64,000 bases of DNA from Corylus avellana (taxonomy: Eukaryota; Streptophyta; Magnoliopsida; Fagales; Betulaceae), in contig NC_081547.1 of NCBI RefSeq assembly GCF_901000735.1, positions 25,040,046 to 25,104,045 on the forward strand. The letters run 5' to 3'. The position numbers and the translations under genes were made by a program. Shown piece after piece: positions 23,762-34,970 of this stretch (position 1 is its first letter; every line of letters starts with the position of its first letter). The notes under the pieces are model-generated. The model made no database searches. It worked only from the letters and a program-made list of their open reading frames with translations, and was not told where the DNA came from.

Positions 23762-23955
23762 AAGGGTGGCCAGTCACCCCATTTTGGCCAAGGGAGTGGC
23801 CGAACCACCCCTATGGCCCTTGGGGTGGTCGGACCACCCCTAAAAGGCCAAAAGAATATATATATGGTTTGGTTTTTGGGGGTGGTTCGGCCACCCTCAT
23901 ACCGGCCATGGGAGGTGGCTCCAGCCACCCCCTTGGCCAAAATGTGGTGGCCAAC
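23762..23955. repeat. GC-rich GGGGTGGCC / GGCCACCCC hairpin repeat, copy 1
   Basis: A cluster of GGTGGCCNNNCCACC-like palindromes in an otherwise AT-rich region, preceded by an A-rich tract. The same family recurs at 25858-26150 and 39481-39562. The opposed GGTGG and CCACC blocks allow many local hairpins. Long frames here are an artefact of GC content. Confidence 0.75.
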
Positions 23956-24335
23956 TGTAGTGATCCAAATAATTAATTAGGCTTAAGGCAGCTTAATTAA
24001 AGGGTTAATTAGACTTTGGATCACTAGGGACACCTGGAGGGGTATTTTTGGAATTCTAGAATTTTGGAGCTATAATGGATGAACACTTGTATGGGGGACC
24101 ACATGAGCGCTCGCCTGGCAACTAGGACCAGCGCTCGTTGATTTTTTGTTGACCACTGGTTTTTGTCTGCGCGTACCACCTGCAACTCGAAAACCTTTGG
24201 GTAAACAGTACACGAGCGCTCGGCACTGTAATACATGAACTTTCGCAACTTTTAAGGAATTTTCCCTTAACACCCTTAGCCTCTTTCCCTTATAAATAAC
24301 CCACACCATACAACCCTCAACTCGAAATCCTTTTT
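23956..24335 (+). mobile_element. LTR-like segment with TATA box
   Basis: Starts TGTAGTGATCC, contains three or four GAGCGCTCG-type motifs (near 24106, 24132 and 24213) and a promoter-like CCTTATAAATAACCC at about 24287-24301, as in plant LTRs. No partner LTR or primer-binding site was found, so the boundary at the right is uncertain. Confidence 0.4.
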
Positions 24336-24805
24336 TTTTTTTAACCCTAGCCATGCTTCTCCTTCTCCCACCCCTCCTAATAACAATTTCTATATCCGCC
24401 ATTACATCCAGAGTTTCAAAATTCGCCTCCTGAAATAGTGACTCCACCATTGGTGGTTGTTGCTGAAACTCAAGAAATGGTAAGTTTTATTTTTATTTTT
24501 TTTAATAAGATCTTTTTTGTTGGAAAATAAATATTTATTTTTACTAGACTTATCCGAAGTTGTTGGAGCATTTGGAAAACAATCCTAACTTGACGAAGGA
24601 ATGGAAATTGTTTGAAGTTGATGAGAATGGAGAATGTATTTTTGGCACGAAAGTTAAAAGTATTTTCAAAAGTATAGCGCAAAACATGCGACGCTTTCAT
24701 AAATCTCGTTGCTATTCCGAAAATATTTTTGACCGAGTTCATATATGCACTCTTCAACTTATTCCCTTATTTCCATATCATCCTCAGCGAGTAAGGATAG
24801 GCTAG
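24336..24805 (+). pseudogene. Degenerate two-exon reading frame of unknown family
   Basis: After TATAAATA and poly-T, a frame reads ASPSPTPPNNNFYI. With one shift it continues PPLHPEFQNSPPEIVTPP to AETQEM at a GTAAG donor (24481). A second segment from about 24549 continues TYPKLLEHLENNPNLTKEWK up to 24805. The start codon and frame appear broken. A partial copy of the first part lies at 25077-25140. The protein is not recognised; it may be transposon-borne. Confidence 0.35.
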
Positions 24806-25076
24806 CCACACCAAACAGAAAGTTGCCATCCTAACCCCTCTCCCAAATTCAGCTTTTGTTTTAGTACCAAACTCATGTGCCCTTTCCCATGATCTCCCTC
24901 CTCCTAATTCTTATTATTATTTTATATTACATCTCTTTGCATAGTTGTTTGCTGACTTTTTCCAAACCATTCAAAAGCCTCCAATGGCGTTTCTCCTATA
25001 TCAGTCCACTAGTTCAATATCTATTTTTTAGCCATTCCCCAAAGTGTTTTTTAAGCTAAATTTTTTTATTTTTCTT

Positions 25077-25140
25077 GACCCTAGCCATACTTCTCCTTCT
25101 CCTGCCCTTCCTAATAACAATTTCTATATCCGCCACTAAT
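25077..25140 (+). repeat. Second copy of a 60-bp coding-like segment
   Basis: CCCTAGCCATACTTCTCC and the following bases match 24344-24405 with few changes. The copy stops at CCGCCACTAAT. Confidence 0.75.
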
Positions 25141-25424
25141 TGTAAAGGTCCATTACCTAGATTCGGCACGCATCAATTCCGTGATCGAAAGTGGTTTCTT
25201 GGATCTTGTTGATCACCCTCTCATCTTGAGCAAGAATTGTCACAGTGATCCTCCTCCTCCTAGAGCCACTGATCTCTGTCCAGTAATTCAAAAGATCAAC
25301 GACGCACTCTTCGCATCGAATGACCCTCTTAGCAGCCTTCTTCAGGGGCTTCTTTGCATTTAGCAGCCTCATTTCCATTTCTTCTCGAGTGATCTCGCCT
25401 ACTTCGAAATCATCCTTAGCATTC
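25141..25424 (+). pseudogene. Possible captured coding fragment
   Basis: The plus-strand frame at 25150-25363 reads RINSVIESGFLDLVDHPLIL and continues through DPPPPRATDLCPV to LLQGLLCI before a stop. The composition is protein-like, but I do not recognise the family. It sits between repeats and has no start codon of its own that I trust. Confidence 0.3.
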
Positions 25425-25665
25425 TTCTTTGCCTTTTTGAATAGGCAAAATAGATTGAGGAATTGATCGTTTTGTAGTGTGAGATTTCAAGCAGCGGATT
25501 GGGTCTCAGCTCCAGTTCTCTCAGCCTCTTATTTTTGTCTCGCTTTCTTTCTTTTTATCTGTCTCACACCCTCCATTTCCATTTCTCTTGCTAGTAGGAA
25601 ATAATGGTCTAAGAATGAGTGAAAAAGGAAATGAAATGAAAATGGAACCTCTCAATTCCTCTGAA
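25425..25665 (+). repeat. Direct repeat, copy A
   Basis: About 200 bp (TTTGTAGTGTGAGATTTCAA to GGAACCTCTCAATTCC) matching 26445-26640 with about 90% identity by eye. The two copies flank the GC-rich hairpin repeat at 25858-26150. Confidence 0.8.
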
Positions 25666-25857
25666 TACACTTTACCCCCAAGTTTGAGCTGATTTTCAAC
25701 CTCTAATGTTTCAATTTTTACAATGCACCCCACTAAAGTTAAAAAAATAAAAATAAAAATAAAAAAAAAATTCAATGTAGCTCATCCGTTAATCATTTCC
25801 GTTTTCTCTAATGGACATAATGGAAAAAAACTCAAAAAAAAAAAAAAAAAAAAAAAA

Positions 25858-26150
25858 GGGTGACTATAGCCAACCCTTTAGCCATTTGGGGGTGGGGGTG
25901 GCCTGGCCGGATTGGGAGTTGTGGACCACCCCCAAATCCTTTGGTGGTGGCCGAGCCACCCCCAAACGATTGGATTGGGAGTGGCGAGCCACCCCCACGA
26001 CCCATGAGGGGGTGGCTGACCACCCTTTTTGGCCACTTGGTGGCGAGCCACCCCCAATGGGTTTGGGGGTGGTTTTGGTCACCCTCATTTGGGCCGTTTG
26101 GGGGTGGTCGGCCACCCCCATGGGTCGTGTGGGTCCCCAAATGACCCCCA
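25858..26150. repeat. GC-rich GGGGTGGCC / GGCCACCCC hairpin repeat, copy 2
   Basis: At least ten alternating GGGGGTGG and CCACCCCC blocks follow a poly-A tract (25832-25857). This copy is longer than copies 1 and 3. Overlapping long frames on both strands are compositional and not genes. Confidence 0.8.
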
Positions 26151-26444
26151 ATTTTTATTTTATTTTATTTTATTTTATTTTTTTTTAATTTTGGTTTGAA
26201 TTGGGGGCATTTTTAGAATTTGATAAAATATATGGGGGCAATTTTAAAAATTTAAGACAAAAAAAAAAATACCCGTGACCAATTTTCGGTTAAATTGGAC
26301 GGAAATTGTTAACATATAGGCCACATTGAAAATTTTTGAAACTTTGATTTAGTACATTGTAAAAGATAAAACATTGGATGTCAAATTGAAAATCAACTCA
26401 AATTTTGGGGGGTAAATTGTAATTTTCTCATAAATTAAGGAATT

Positions 26445-26640
26445 GGTCATTCTGTAGTGTGAGATTTCAAGCAGCGGATTGGGTCTCAGTGCCAATTCTT
26501 TCAGCCTCCTATTTTCTCTCGCCTTCTTTCTTTTCCTCCGTCTCACACCCTCCATTTCCATTTCTCTTGCTAGTTGGGAATAATGGTCTGAGAATGAGTG
26601 AAAAAGGAAATGAAATGGAAATGGAACCTCTCAATTCCAC
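26445..26640 (+). repeat. Direct repeat, copy B
   Basis: Matches copy A at 25425-25665. The pair lies about 1 kb apart. Confidence 0.8.
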
Positions 26641-26811
26641 TTCTTATACCGTTCTTTCTCACTCCTTCTAACCAACCCTGCAACTGATTCTGTTTACAAC
26701 ACATTCTTACAAAACACAAGTCTTAACCACATAAAACACAGGCTTTTGCTTATCAGAGGTCTTCTTCATACACATAACACGTTGGCCCAACATTTCTTCT
26801 TTCTGCTTTAA

Positions 26812-27115
26812 CATTGTTATACAACTATTTGATTTCCTCCAATAAATCAAGTTTGTAAGTAAAAATTTTGCATTCTAAAACTTTGTAAATAAAAATTTTG
26901 CATTGTAAAACTTTATAATTAAAATTTTGCATCATAAAACTTTCACCATACATACCTATAAAAACTAGAAGATATTTATACATACACGAACGAAATGTTA
27001 TTCGCAAGGATTTGCGTTGCAATCACTTTGTTGTGATCAAGTATAATGCATTTCCTGTTTTTGTTACATCATGTCATACACATTTTGGAAGACAGCTAAT
27101 ATTGGAGAACCTTAC
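26812..27115 (+). repeat. Dispersed direct repeat, copy 1 of a ~280-bp unit
   Basis: From TATACAACTATTTGATTTCC to GGAAGACAGCTAATATTGG. It matches 29490-29755 with moderate divergence and a small extra internal repeat (TTTGTAAATAAAAATTTTGC). Confidence 0.75.
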
Positions 27116-27177
27116 ATAAATTATAAAAAGCTCAAATCCATAGGAATTACAAAACAAAAAGAATTTTATTTTCTTTT

Positions 27178-27388
27178 AACGGTGGTTGATACTAAATAAT
27201 TTGATACTTACCCGTCAGCATAGTGAAATAGTGATGAATAATAGTGTGTTATATAACATTACTCTTGAATAAAAAAAAAAAATTCTTTTAATTTTATTTT
27301 TGGTAACAGTGGCTAATACTAAATAATTTGATACTTACCCGTCAGCATTTTGAAATAGTAATGAATAATAATGTGTTATGTAACTTTT
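27178..27388 (+). repeat. Tandem-like direct repeat, two ~85-bp units
   Basis: ACTAAATAATTTGATACTTACCC and the following bases occur at 27190-27265 and 27311-27388, about 120 bp apart, separated by an A-rich tract. Confidence 0.8.
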
Positions 27389-27512
27389 TTTTTTTTTGTA
27401 ACTGGGGCTTTGATCATTCCTTATCAAGACAAGAAACAGACAAAGATTCGTCAAGAGTCGTAATCAATATAGATTACTATTCCTCTCAATTCTCCATCTC
27501 AAGCAATTGAAA

Positions 27513-27514
<2 letters not shown>

Positions 27515-27560
<46 letters not shown>
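27515..27560. repeat. (AT)n microsatellite
   Basis: About 23 AT units. Confidence 0.95.
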
Positions 27561-27562
<2 letters not shown>

Positions 27563-28960
27563 AAGGTCTATTAATATTAGATTTGTGGGTTACATAAAAA
27601 GAGGTAATTCTCTCATTTTCTTTAGGCCTTATTATAGAAATTTTGGATGATTTGGAAGAAATAGGTTGAAAGAAATTTTCTTATTGAAATGGGTTAGAAG
27701 AAATTTTCTACAAACTAGTTTGAGAGAAATTTGTGTAAAAAACAAAAAAAAAAAGAGTTAGAAAAAAATTATCTACCATTTTTTTACCAGTGTTTTTTAG
27801 TGGTGGTGATAGCGGCATGGCAAAAAGTCATAAGCGACATTTTGGAAAGCAATTTATTAGGGTTTGCCGCCTTTCATATTGGCCCCTACAGTCAACACTT
27901 ACCCGTGATTCTATTAGGTAATAACTCCCAGGTACAAGAACTTCACTTTATATACCTAAATTCTACTAATTCACTCCCTAATCTACATATTAACTTAAGC
28001 ATCGAAGGTCGTATCCCTCGTGTGCCACTTTGACTTTGATTGCTTGGGTATTCTTCGCAATCTCAAATGTCGAGTCACTATGTTAACAAGAATCAAACAA
28101 TCTGATCAATGGGATAGTTCCAACAAACCACTGTGGAATAACGTCCATGGGAAGACTTCTTGCCATTGAAATCCAATAAGCCAATTGCCTCATTGTGGTC
28201 CTCATATACTTTTCTGCTTACAACTGTAACTAGCAAGTTAGCATTACGCTTATCATAATAAACTGCATCTGCAATTAATGGCTTTCATGAAGTAGGTAAA
28301 CTTCTCATTTATTTATCAATTCCAAAACTTTCGAGTTTTTTATTTTTTATTTTTTTATTTTATGGATGAAATTTTATTAACAACAAAACGAAGTTACAAC
28401 ACACTCTAGCATAAAGCTAGATTACCAAGAACCAGCAACACAACCCAATTGACTACAATATGTTAAAATAATGATTAAGTGATTAAATTTACTTATTCCT
28501 ATCAACTTTAGCGTTTAGGATAACTAATAATTTAACATAGTTTCAGAACTATAAGTACTGAGATCGAACATTGACTCTCTCCTACTACGTACTATCTAGA
28601 AACCCTTCTGTTACTCTCATTACTACTGTTGGCCCTTCTGTAATCTTGTCGATCTCTCCTACCACCGTTGTTGTGGGTTTGAGAAGCGGCATTTGACGGC
28701 ATCATTTTACCATCTTCGCCTTTCCCCTCGGGCTTGTCTTTTCTGACAACGATTTGCGACCTTATCACAGACCTCTTCTTTTGTAGATTGAGAGTGCTCT
28801 TTCTTCTTCTTCTTCTCCCTCTTCTTCTTCTGAGACTATTTTTTCTTCTTCGTTGCCTCTACCTATCAACTTGAACTTTTGGAATAATTGATAATTTAAC
28901 ACAATACAACCAGATCTATTAACTGAAAATGAGATCTTGTTTTCTTAATTTGCAAACTTG
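27561..28960. other. Intergenic, no gene recognised
   Basis: Short frames only. 28797-28840 is a CTT-rich low-complexity tract. A minus-strand Asn/Arg-rich stretch near 28640-28760 is protein-like but too short to place. Confidence 0.5.
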
Positions 28961-29017
28961 TACTTCCAAAATATCTTATTTGGTTCTTTCTTTGTTATAC
29001 ATTTTAGTTGTTTGTGT

Positions 29018-29142
29018 TAGGAGACACCAACCTTCTGGACTTGTACCTCACCCCACAAGCATTGCACAAATTCCTTTGTCTTTAGCCATCCGTCATTATG
29101 GGGTTTTCTCATCCTGGCTATTGATGCACCATCTCTTCATAT
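29018..29142 (-). pseudogene. Relic of a GATA-type zinc finger
   Basis: The minus strand reads CINSQDEKTP, then two stops in place of the usual QW, then after a frame change LCNACGVRYKSRRLV. The plant GATA finger consensus is C-x2-C...KTPQWR...LCNACGVRYKSGRL, so both halves are recognisable. The second cysteine is changed to Ser, QW is TAA TGA, and the loop between is frame-shifted. It cannot make a functional finger. No other GATA-factor sequence was recognised around it. Confidence 0.65.
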
Positions 29143-29489
29143 TTTCAGCCCAATTCTCTTTGCTATTTTCCTTCCTAATAAAACAAAATGGCACTTCCAT
29201 GTTAGACCATTCAGGTACACAACCTTCTGGGATTAAGTTTTCATTATCGGAAAAAAGCTTGTCAACTCAGCCATACCACGATTTATATGGGCAACACTAC
29301 CATCACGCAACCTGCATTGTTTCTTTGGCCACTTTCTCCAAAGTCACACCAAATTAAGTTATGTATGGAAATCACTTATTGCATATAATATATAAGGGAT
29401 AATAAATTTAATTGCTATTCTAATAGGTACAAGAGCATTTTGCTATGAACTTAATAAGATATCACTTATTTGTTTTTAGTGAACAATTT

Positions 29490-29755
29490 TTGAAATTGTT
29501 ATACAACTATTTGATTTCCTCCTATAAATCAAGTTTGAAAGTAAAAATTTTGTATTGTAAAAATCTGTAATACAATTTTTGATAGTAAAACTTTCACCGT
29601 GCATATCTATAAAAATTATAAGGTATTTATAATACATGAACTAAATGTTATTTGCAAGAATTTGTATTGCAATCATTTTGTTGTGATCAAGTAGAACGCA
29701 ATTAATGTTTTTGTTAAATCATGTTATACACATTTGGAAGACCGCCAAAATTGGT
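29490..29755 (+). repeat. Dispersed direct repeat, copy 2
   Basis: Diverged match to 26812-27115 (shared blocks include CAACTATTTGATTTCCTCC and TTTGTTGTGATCAAGTA). Confidence 0.75.
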
Positions 29756-30393
29756 GAAGTTTGCAAAATTTACAAGAAATTCACAACCATAAGAATTAGA
29801 AAAAAGTGTTTCACAATTAATGCCAACATAAAAAGTTAAAAACCTTATATTTAAGGTTGTATTGTGACCCTATTATATGTGTTCAAAGCCATACTTTGGA
29901 CACTTTGAATTCCCATTCTCCTCTTACAATCAGCCAAAATTTTCTTCTTCAAGCCCATTAACAATTTGTCAATTCAAATTAAATATTTAGCTTTTTTTTT
30001 TTTGTTTTTTGTTTTTATTTTTTAAGAAGTGTACTGTAAAAAGATTGCCTAGAACAAAGCAAAAAGTCAGTTTTTTTATTTATTTTTTACAATTTCTCTT
30101 TCTTGAAATTTTTTAAGTATGTACATTGATTTATTTTTAAATAAAAATATTTATTTAAGCTTTTAAATTTAGATTACTCAATGAAATTAATTGTCGATGA
30201 ATATATATAATTTTTGTACATATATTTTAATTGTATGAACTATATAATCGTAGTTAGCTAAAATTATGGAGAACAACAATGAAAAAGGATATTGTGTACC
30301 AATTGGTTTATTTTATTGGTGACATTGTCGTTAATTCTGTCAGTTGCAATAGACGGTTGAAAGAACATTTTAAGTAATAAATATTATTAAAAA

Positions 30394-31393
30394 GGAAAAA
30401 ATATAAAAAAATCCACCAAACTACCAACCGTTTTCGATTTAGCCCCCTGATGTTCCAAAAGTCATAAAGTAGCCCCCTAAACTACCAAACTGTCGCATTT
30501 TGGCCACTCCGTTAGTCAAAACCATCAGTTTGGACGGAAACTACAAAACGACGTCGTTTGGTTACGGGTAAGTTACAAAAATGCCCTTCTATGTTTTTTT
30601 TTTTTTTTTTTTTTTAAAGGAGGAATAAAACGGCGCCGTTTTGCTCCCAAAAGGGTTCACTTACCCTAAGCAAAACGGCGCCGTTTTGCTTAGGTTAATT
30701 AAACCCTTTTCCCCATTCTCAATCAATCCCACGCAGCACAGCTCACCCCCTCCCCCTCACGCATAGCCATGACCGATTCTTCTCTCGACACGACATTCCC
30801 GGTGATCCAAAATTCTTGCCTCTTAGAGAAAACCAAATTCAATTCCCATAGATGGGTTTGGGTGTTGTTTTCTGCCCTGGAGTATTTTTTATTTTATTTT
30901 ATTTTTTTCTTTGGGTTCTCTTAGGATTGTCCAATAGTTAGAGGCTAAGATTTGAACCTAAGCGATTGAGAAGGAGATGAAACCATATTTCTCTCCAGAG
31001 GAGTTGAACCCAACATCTGAGACAAGATGAAGTTTGAGCCGAGAAGAAGGTTTGTTCAAGCGTGGTGGGAAAACGCTGAACAAGGGTTTAATTAACCTAA
31101 GCAAAACGACGCCGTTTTGCTTAGGGTAAGTGAATTTTAGAAAAAACTAGCCGCTTGTTCTCCTTAAAAAAAAAAAAAAAACAAAAACAAAAACATAGAA
31201 TGGCATTTTTGTAACTTACCCGTAACCAAACGACATCGTTTTGTAGTTTTCGTCCAGACTGACGGTTTTGACTAACGGAGTGGCCAAAATGCGACAGTTT
31301 GGTAGTTTAGGGAGCTACTTTATGATTTTTAGAACATCATGGGGCTAAATCGAAAACGGCTGGTAGTTTGAGAGGCTTTTTTATATTTTTTCC
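30394..31393. mobile_element. Non-autonomous Mutator-like element with long TIRs
   Basis: Exactly 1000 bp, flanked by the perfect 9-bp target duplication TATTAAAAA (30385-30393 and 31394-31402). The terminal inverted repeats are about 315 bp (30394-30708 and 31082-31393), starting GGAAAAAATATAAAAAA. Each TIR contains palindromic ACGGCGCCGT / ACGACGCCGT motifs. The 373-bp centre has no intact frame or transposase. A 9-bp duplication with long TIRs is diagnostic of the Mutator superfamily. Confidence 0.93.
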
Positions 31394-31803
31394 TATTAAA
31401 AATCATTTACTTAACCAAATAGGAAATCAATAACTAAATAATTGTCTGGTTACTTACATTGAGAATGATAACTTCAAGATCGACTTTCAACAATAAAGAA
31501 ATCATGCAGCAATTTTAAAATGTGAAGACTTATTGATGACAACTCAATAAATTAATGCTAAGTGTAACAAAATAAATTATAAGTTACATTTATACATTGT
31601 CAATATATCTTCAAACATTGAATATTTAGGACTCACATATGTGCCTACAGATCTAATAGTTGATTAGAAAAAAAATAAATAAATAATGTAGACAGATGTA
31701 CTGAAGATGTACACAGAGACGTAAAAGATCATCAAGGGAGAGTAGAGGCTGATAGGGTATGTTTGGCCAAGAAAAGTCATTATTTTTTTTTCTTCTTATT
31801 ACA

Positions 31804-31837
<34 letters not shown>

Positions 31838-31840
31838 GTT
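31394..31840. other. Intergenic upstream of P450 copy 2
   Basis: AT-rich. About 31690-31745 (GACAGATGTACTGAAGATG onward) matches 40535-40600 upstream of P450 copy 3 and so belongs to the duplication. A poly-A run lies at 31811-31835. Confidence 0.6.
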
Positions 31841-31844
31841 TATA

Positions 31845-31850
31845 CACGTG
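31845..31850 (+). promoter_or_regulatory. G-box (CACGTG) upstream of P450 copy 2
   Basis: CACGTG 76 bp before the ATG, in the context TATACACGTGT. The duplicate gene keeps it at 40707-40712. G-boxes bind bZIP/bHLH factors; function here is inferred. Confidence 0.5.
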
Positions 31851-31925
31851 TCTCCGAGGAAAATCCCACGACAGAAGAACAATCGAATATCCACCCAACT
31901 CTTTTCAACTCAAAACTCTGTAAAC

Positions 31926-34581
31926 ATGGTCATTGAGCAGCAGCTTCCCTCTTCAATTGTCATTTCTCTCATGACCCACATGGATTTTTTCTCTAATCCC
32001 ATCTTCTTTACTGCTCTGGCTCTTATCGCATCCCTTCTAGCTCTCCATATCCTAACTCGGAAACTGAACAAAGATCAGAGAAAGAAGAAATACCACCCCA
32101 TTGCCGGCACCTCATTTCACCAGCTCCTCAACTTCAACAGATTGCACCACTATATGACTGATCTTGCCGGCAAGCACCGGACCTACAGGCTCCTCACTCC
32201 CTCTAGGAACGAGATTTACACCGCCGACCCGGCAAATGTCGAGTATATACTCAAAACTAACTTTCAGAATTATGGCAAGGTATCTATGTCCTCTCATCTC
32301 TAGCTGGTTTCAAGCATGCTCCTCCACATGTCTGCACGCGCCACCTATGTTTTTCTGTTGACTTCTCACCTTCCGCACGAACTGAATCTATTATTGTCAT
32401 TTTTTTTGTTTTTGTTTTTGTTTTTTGTTTTTTGTTTTTGTTTTTATTGAGGATTGAAGACCAATTTTTGGCAAGGCCCCCGAAATGAAGTAAATTTCTG
32501 GGATTGAAGATTTAGTTTTAGTTTTGTTCATTGTAATAAAGGGTGATTGATTCCTTTACTTTAATTTGTTTAAATTTAAAATTGTTCAAATCACTTATAA
32601 GCCTTGTACACAATCAAATCAATCAATAGCCTCCAAGGCTTTCACATGTGGTCCTGTGGATGTAGGCCTTTGGCCGAACCACATAATTTTTGTATCTCTC
32701 TTTCTCTACTTCCATCTCTTTGCCTTATTATGAACTTCTGGATGCAGGGATGGTATAACTATATCATTCTGAAGGACCTTCTAGGCGATGGCATTTTCAC
32801 AGTTGATGGTGACAAGTGGCGCCAGCAGAGAAAGATATCAAGCCATGAGTTCTCCACAAAGGTTTTAAGGGACTTTAGCAGTTTGATTTTCAGAAAGAAT
32901 GCAGCAAAACTTGCTAATATGGTGTCTGAAGCAGCAACTTCAAACCAGATAATAGATATCCAAGTGAGTTTGGATAAGTCAATGTTCACAAAGAGACTAA
33001 TCCTATTTGATATCGCACATTGACAGTTTTAGTTATTAATGTAGGATCTGTTGATGAAATCAACCCTGGATTCACTGTTCCAAGTTGCATTTGGAACCGA
33101 ATTGGACAGCATGTGTGGATCAAATGAAGAAGGCAAGAGTTTCGGAAATGCTTTCGATGACTCTAGCGCGATGATCCTTTGGCGTTATGTTGATATATTC
33201 TGGAGAATCAAGAAGTTTCTGAACATTGGATCAGAAGCTGCCTTAAACAGAAGTACCAAAATTGTTAATGATTTCGTGTTTAAGCTAATACACAGCAAGA
33301 TGGAGCAAATGAAGAACTCAAAGGATGAATCTTCAGTGAGTGAAGACTAGCTAACAGTTTCTATTTTTGATTAATTGTACAGGCATGAGATAAACTTCTT
33401 GTTATACATAATGCAGATGAAAAGAGAAGACATTCTATCAAGGTTTCTGCAAGTGACTGAGAATGACCCAACATACTTAAGGGATATAATTCTTAACTTC
33501 ATAATAGCTGGGAAAGATACAACAGCAACCACACTGTCTTGGTTTATTCACATGCTCTGCAAGCATCCTGCTGTGCAAGAAAAAATAGCAAAAGAAGTGA
33601 AGGAAGCCACCAAAAAGAAAGAGTTCACAAACTATGCTGAGTTTGCAGCCAGTATGAGTGAAGAAGCTTTAGAAAAGATGCATTATCTCCATGCCGCGAT
33701 CACTGAAACTCTCAGACTCTATCCTGCAGTTCCAGTGGTAAGGAAAAATTCAGCTATACGAATCACCACTGCATCAAAGTTGCATATAAATACTAAATGG
33801 CTGCTCTTTTCGAGTACATTTTCTCTGTTTGGGACCAGTATTTGAGTGGTGACTCATTGCATTAATATGATGATTCTAAAAGTTTCATGGTTATTTACAT
33901 TTGCTTACCAACTTTCCCACAGCAGCTTCCTTGGAGATTCCCAATAGTTTGACATACTCTTTGCTTACAGGATGCAAAGATTTGCTTTTCTGATGATACT
34001 CTGCCAGATGGATACAGTGTGAACAAAGGAGATATGGTATCTTATCAACCTTATGCAATGGGCAGGATGAAGTTCATATGGGGTGATGATGCAGAGGTAT
34101 TCAGACCAGAGAGATGGCTAGACAAGGATGGAATTTTCCAGCCAGAGAGCCCTTTCAAGTTTACAGCCTTCCAGGTTAGCATATAGTCTATTGGGACATT
34201 TTTCTTTTCAATTAATTTCTGCTTCAAGCTCATATTGATCACACAATAACATTTAAATGTCTTTGAAGAAACAGAAATATGCTACCATAAACAAGTAAAA
34301 GGAAAAACTATATTGTACAAATTCACTTCTTTTGCAGAAAGCCTTAATCTGCTTGTCAAAGAATCTAAGATCAAATTTCTTCTGGTTCACAGGCCGGCCC
34401 GCGAATTTGTCTGGGAAAGGAGTTTGCCTATAGGGAGATGAAGATCTTCTCAGCTGTTATGGTAGGCTGTTTTCAGTTCAAAATGAGTGACGAGAACAAA
34501 ATTGTCAATTACAGGACAATGATCAATCTTCACATAGATGGAGGTCTTGAAGTTCGTGCCTTCCACAGAAATGGAAATTAG
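31926..34581 (+). CDS. CYP704C: Cytochrome P450, CYP704 family (704C1-like), copy 2
   Basis: Six exons: 31926-32279, 32748-32963, 33045-33335, 33417-33737, 33971-34174, 34393-34581; 524 aa, all GT-AG and in phase. The start at 31926 (MVIEQQLPSS) gives a 19-residue lead before MDFFSNPIFF; translation from that second Met is possible and would suit the membrane anchor (residues about 20-42). Motifs: YHPIAGTSFHQLL hinge, I-helix AGKDTT (318-323), ETLR (384-387), FRPERW (438-443), and heme loop FQAGPRICLG with Cys468. By family it is an ER fatty-acid omega-hydroxylase; the substrate is not shown. It is complete, and is the source or sister of the broken copy at 40787-43406. The first intron is absent from copy 1 at 18939. 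Confidence 0.93.
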
Positions 34582-34849
34582 CATGAAAGTGAAAACTATA
34601 AAGGGTATTTGAGAATTACATGTTTGTACAGGTTCTTTATATTACTAAATAGGAAGGTGATTTCTCTTCATGCTTTGAATCTTTGGCTTGTAATCCGGGG
34701 TAGATTGAAAATAAGTAACCTGCCTACGACATCACCCCACAGATTTGTTGTATCCTCTGCAGATTTGATGACAAGTCTCACAACAAATTTGGCTTTTAAT
34801 TATTATGTAGCAATGCTAAATGTCCATCTCATCTCATGTTCCTCTTGTG

Positions 34850-34970
34850 CACATGCAAAACTGATGTGACTTTTAAAATTATCATTAGATCAAAATTTAA
34901 TAATAATTTATCAAAAATCCAATGATAATTTTAAAGCAACATCAATTTTGGAGAAACACAAGAAATATGT
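34850..34970. mobile_element. Hairpin MITE downstream of P450 copy 2
   Basis: Arms CTGATGTGACTTTTAAAATTA and TAATTTTAAAGCAACATCAA invert around an AT-rich centre. Duplicated with the gene at 43690-43805. Confidence 0.6.

Noticed and set aside
25811..26188. Long overlapping frames on both strands (94-125 codons)
   Set aside because: They arise from the GC-rich GGGGTGG/CCACCCC repeat, are Pro/Trp/Gly low complexity, and are open on both strands at once.
28929..29357. 142-codon plus-strand frame
   Set aside because: The recognisable protein signal here (GATA finger relic) is on the minus strand; the plus frame has no family features.
31811..31835. Poly-A tract as sign that P450 copy 2 is retrocopied
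   Set aside because: The gene keeps all introns and the tract is upstream of the start codon.
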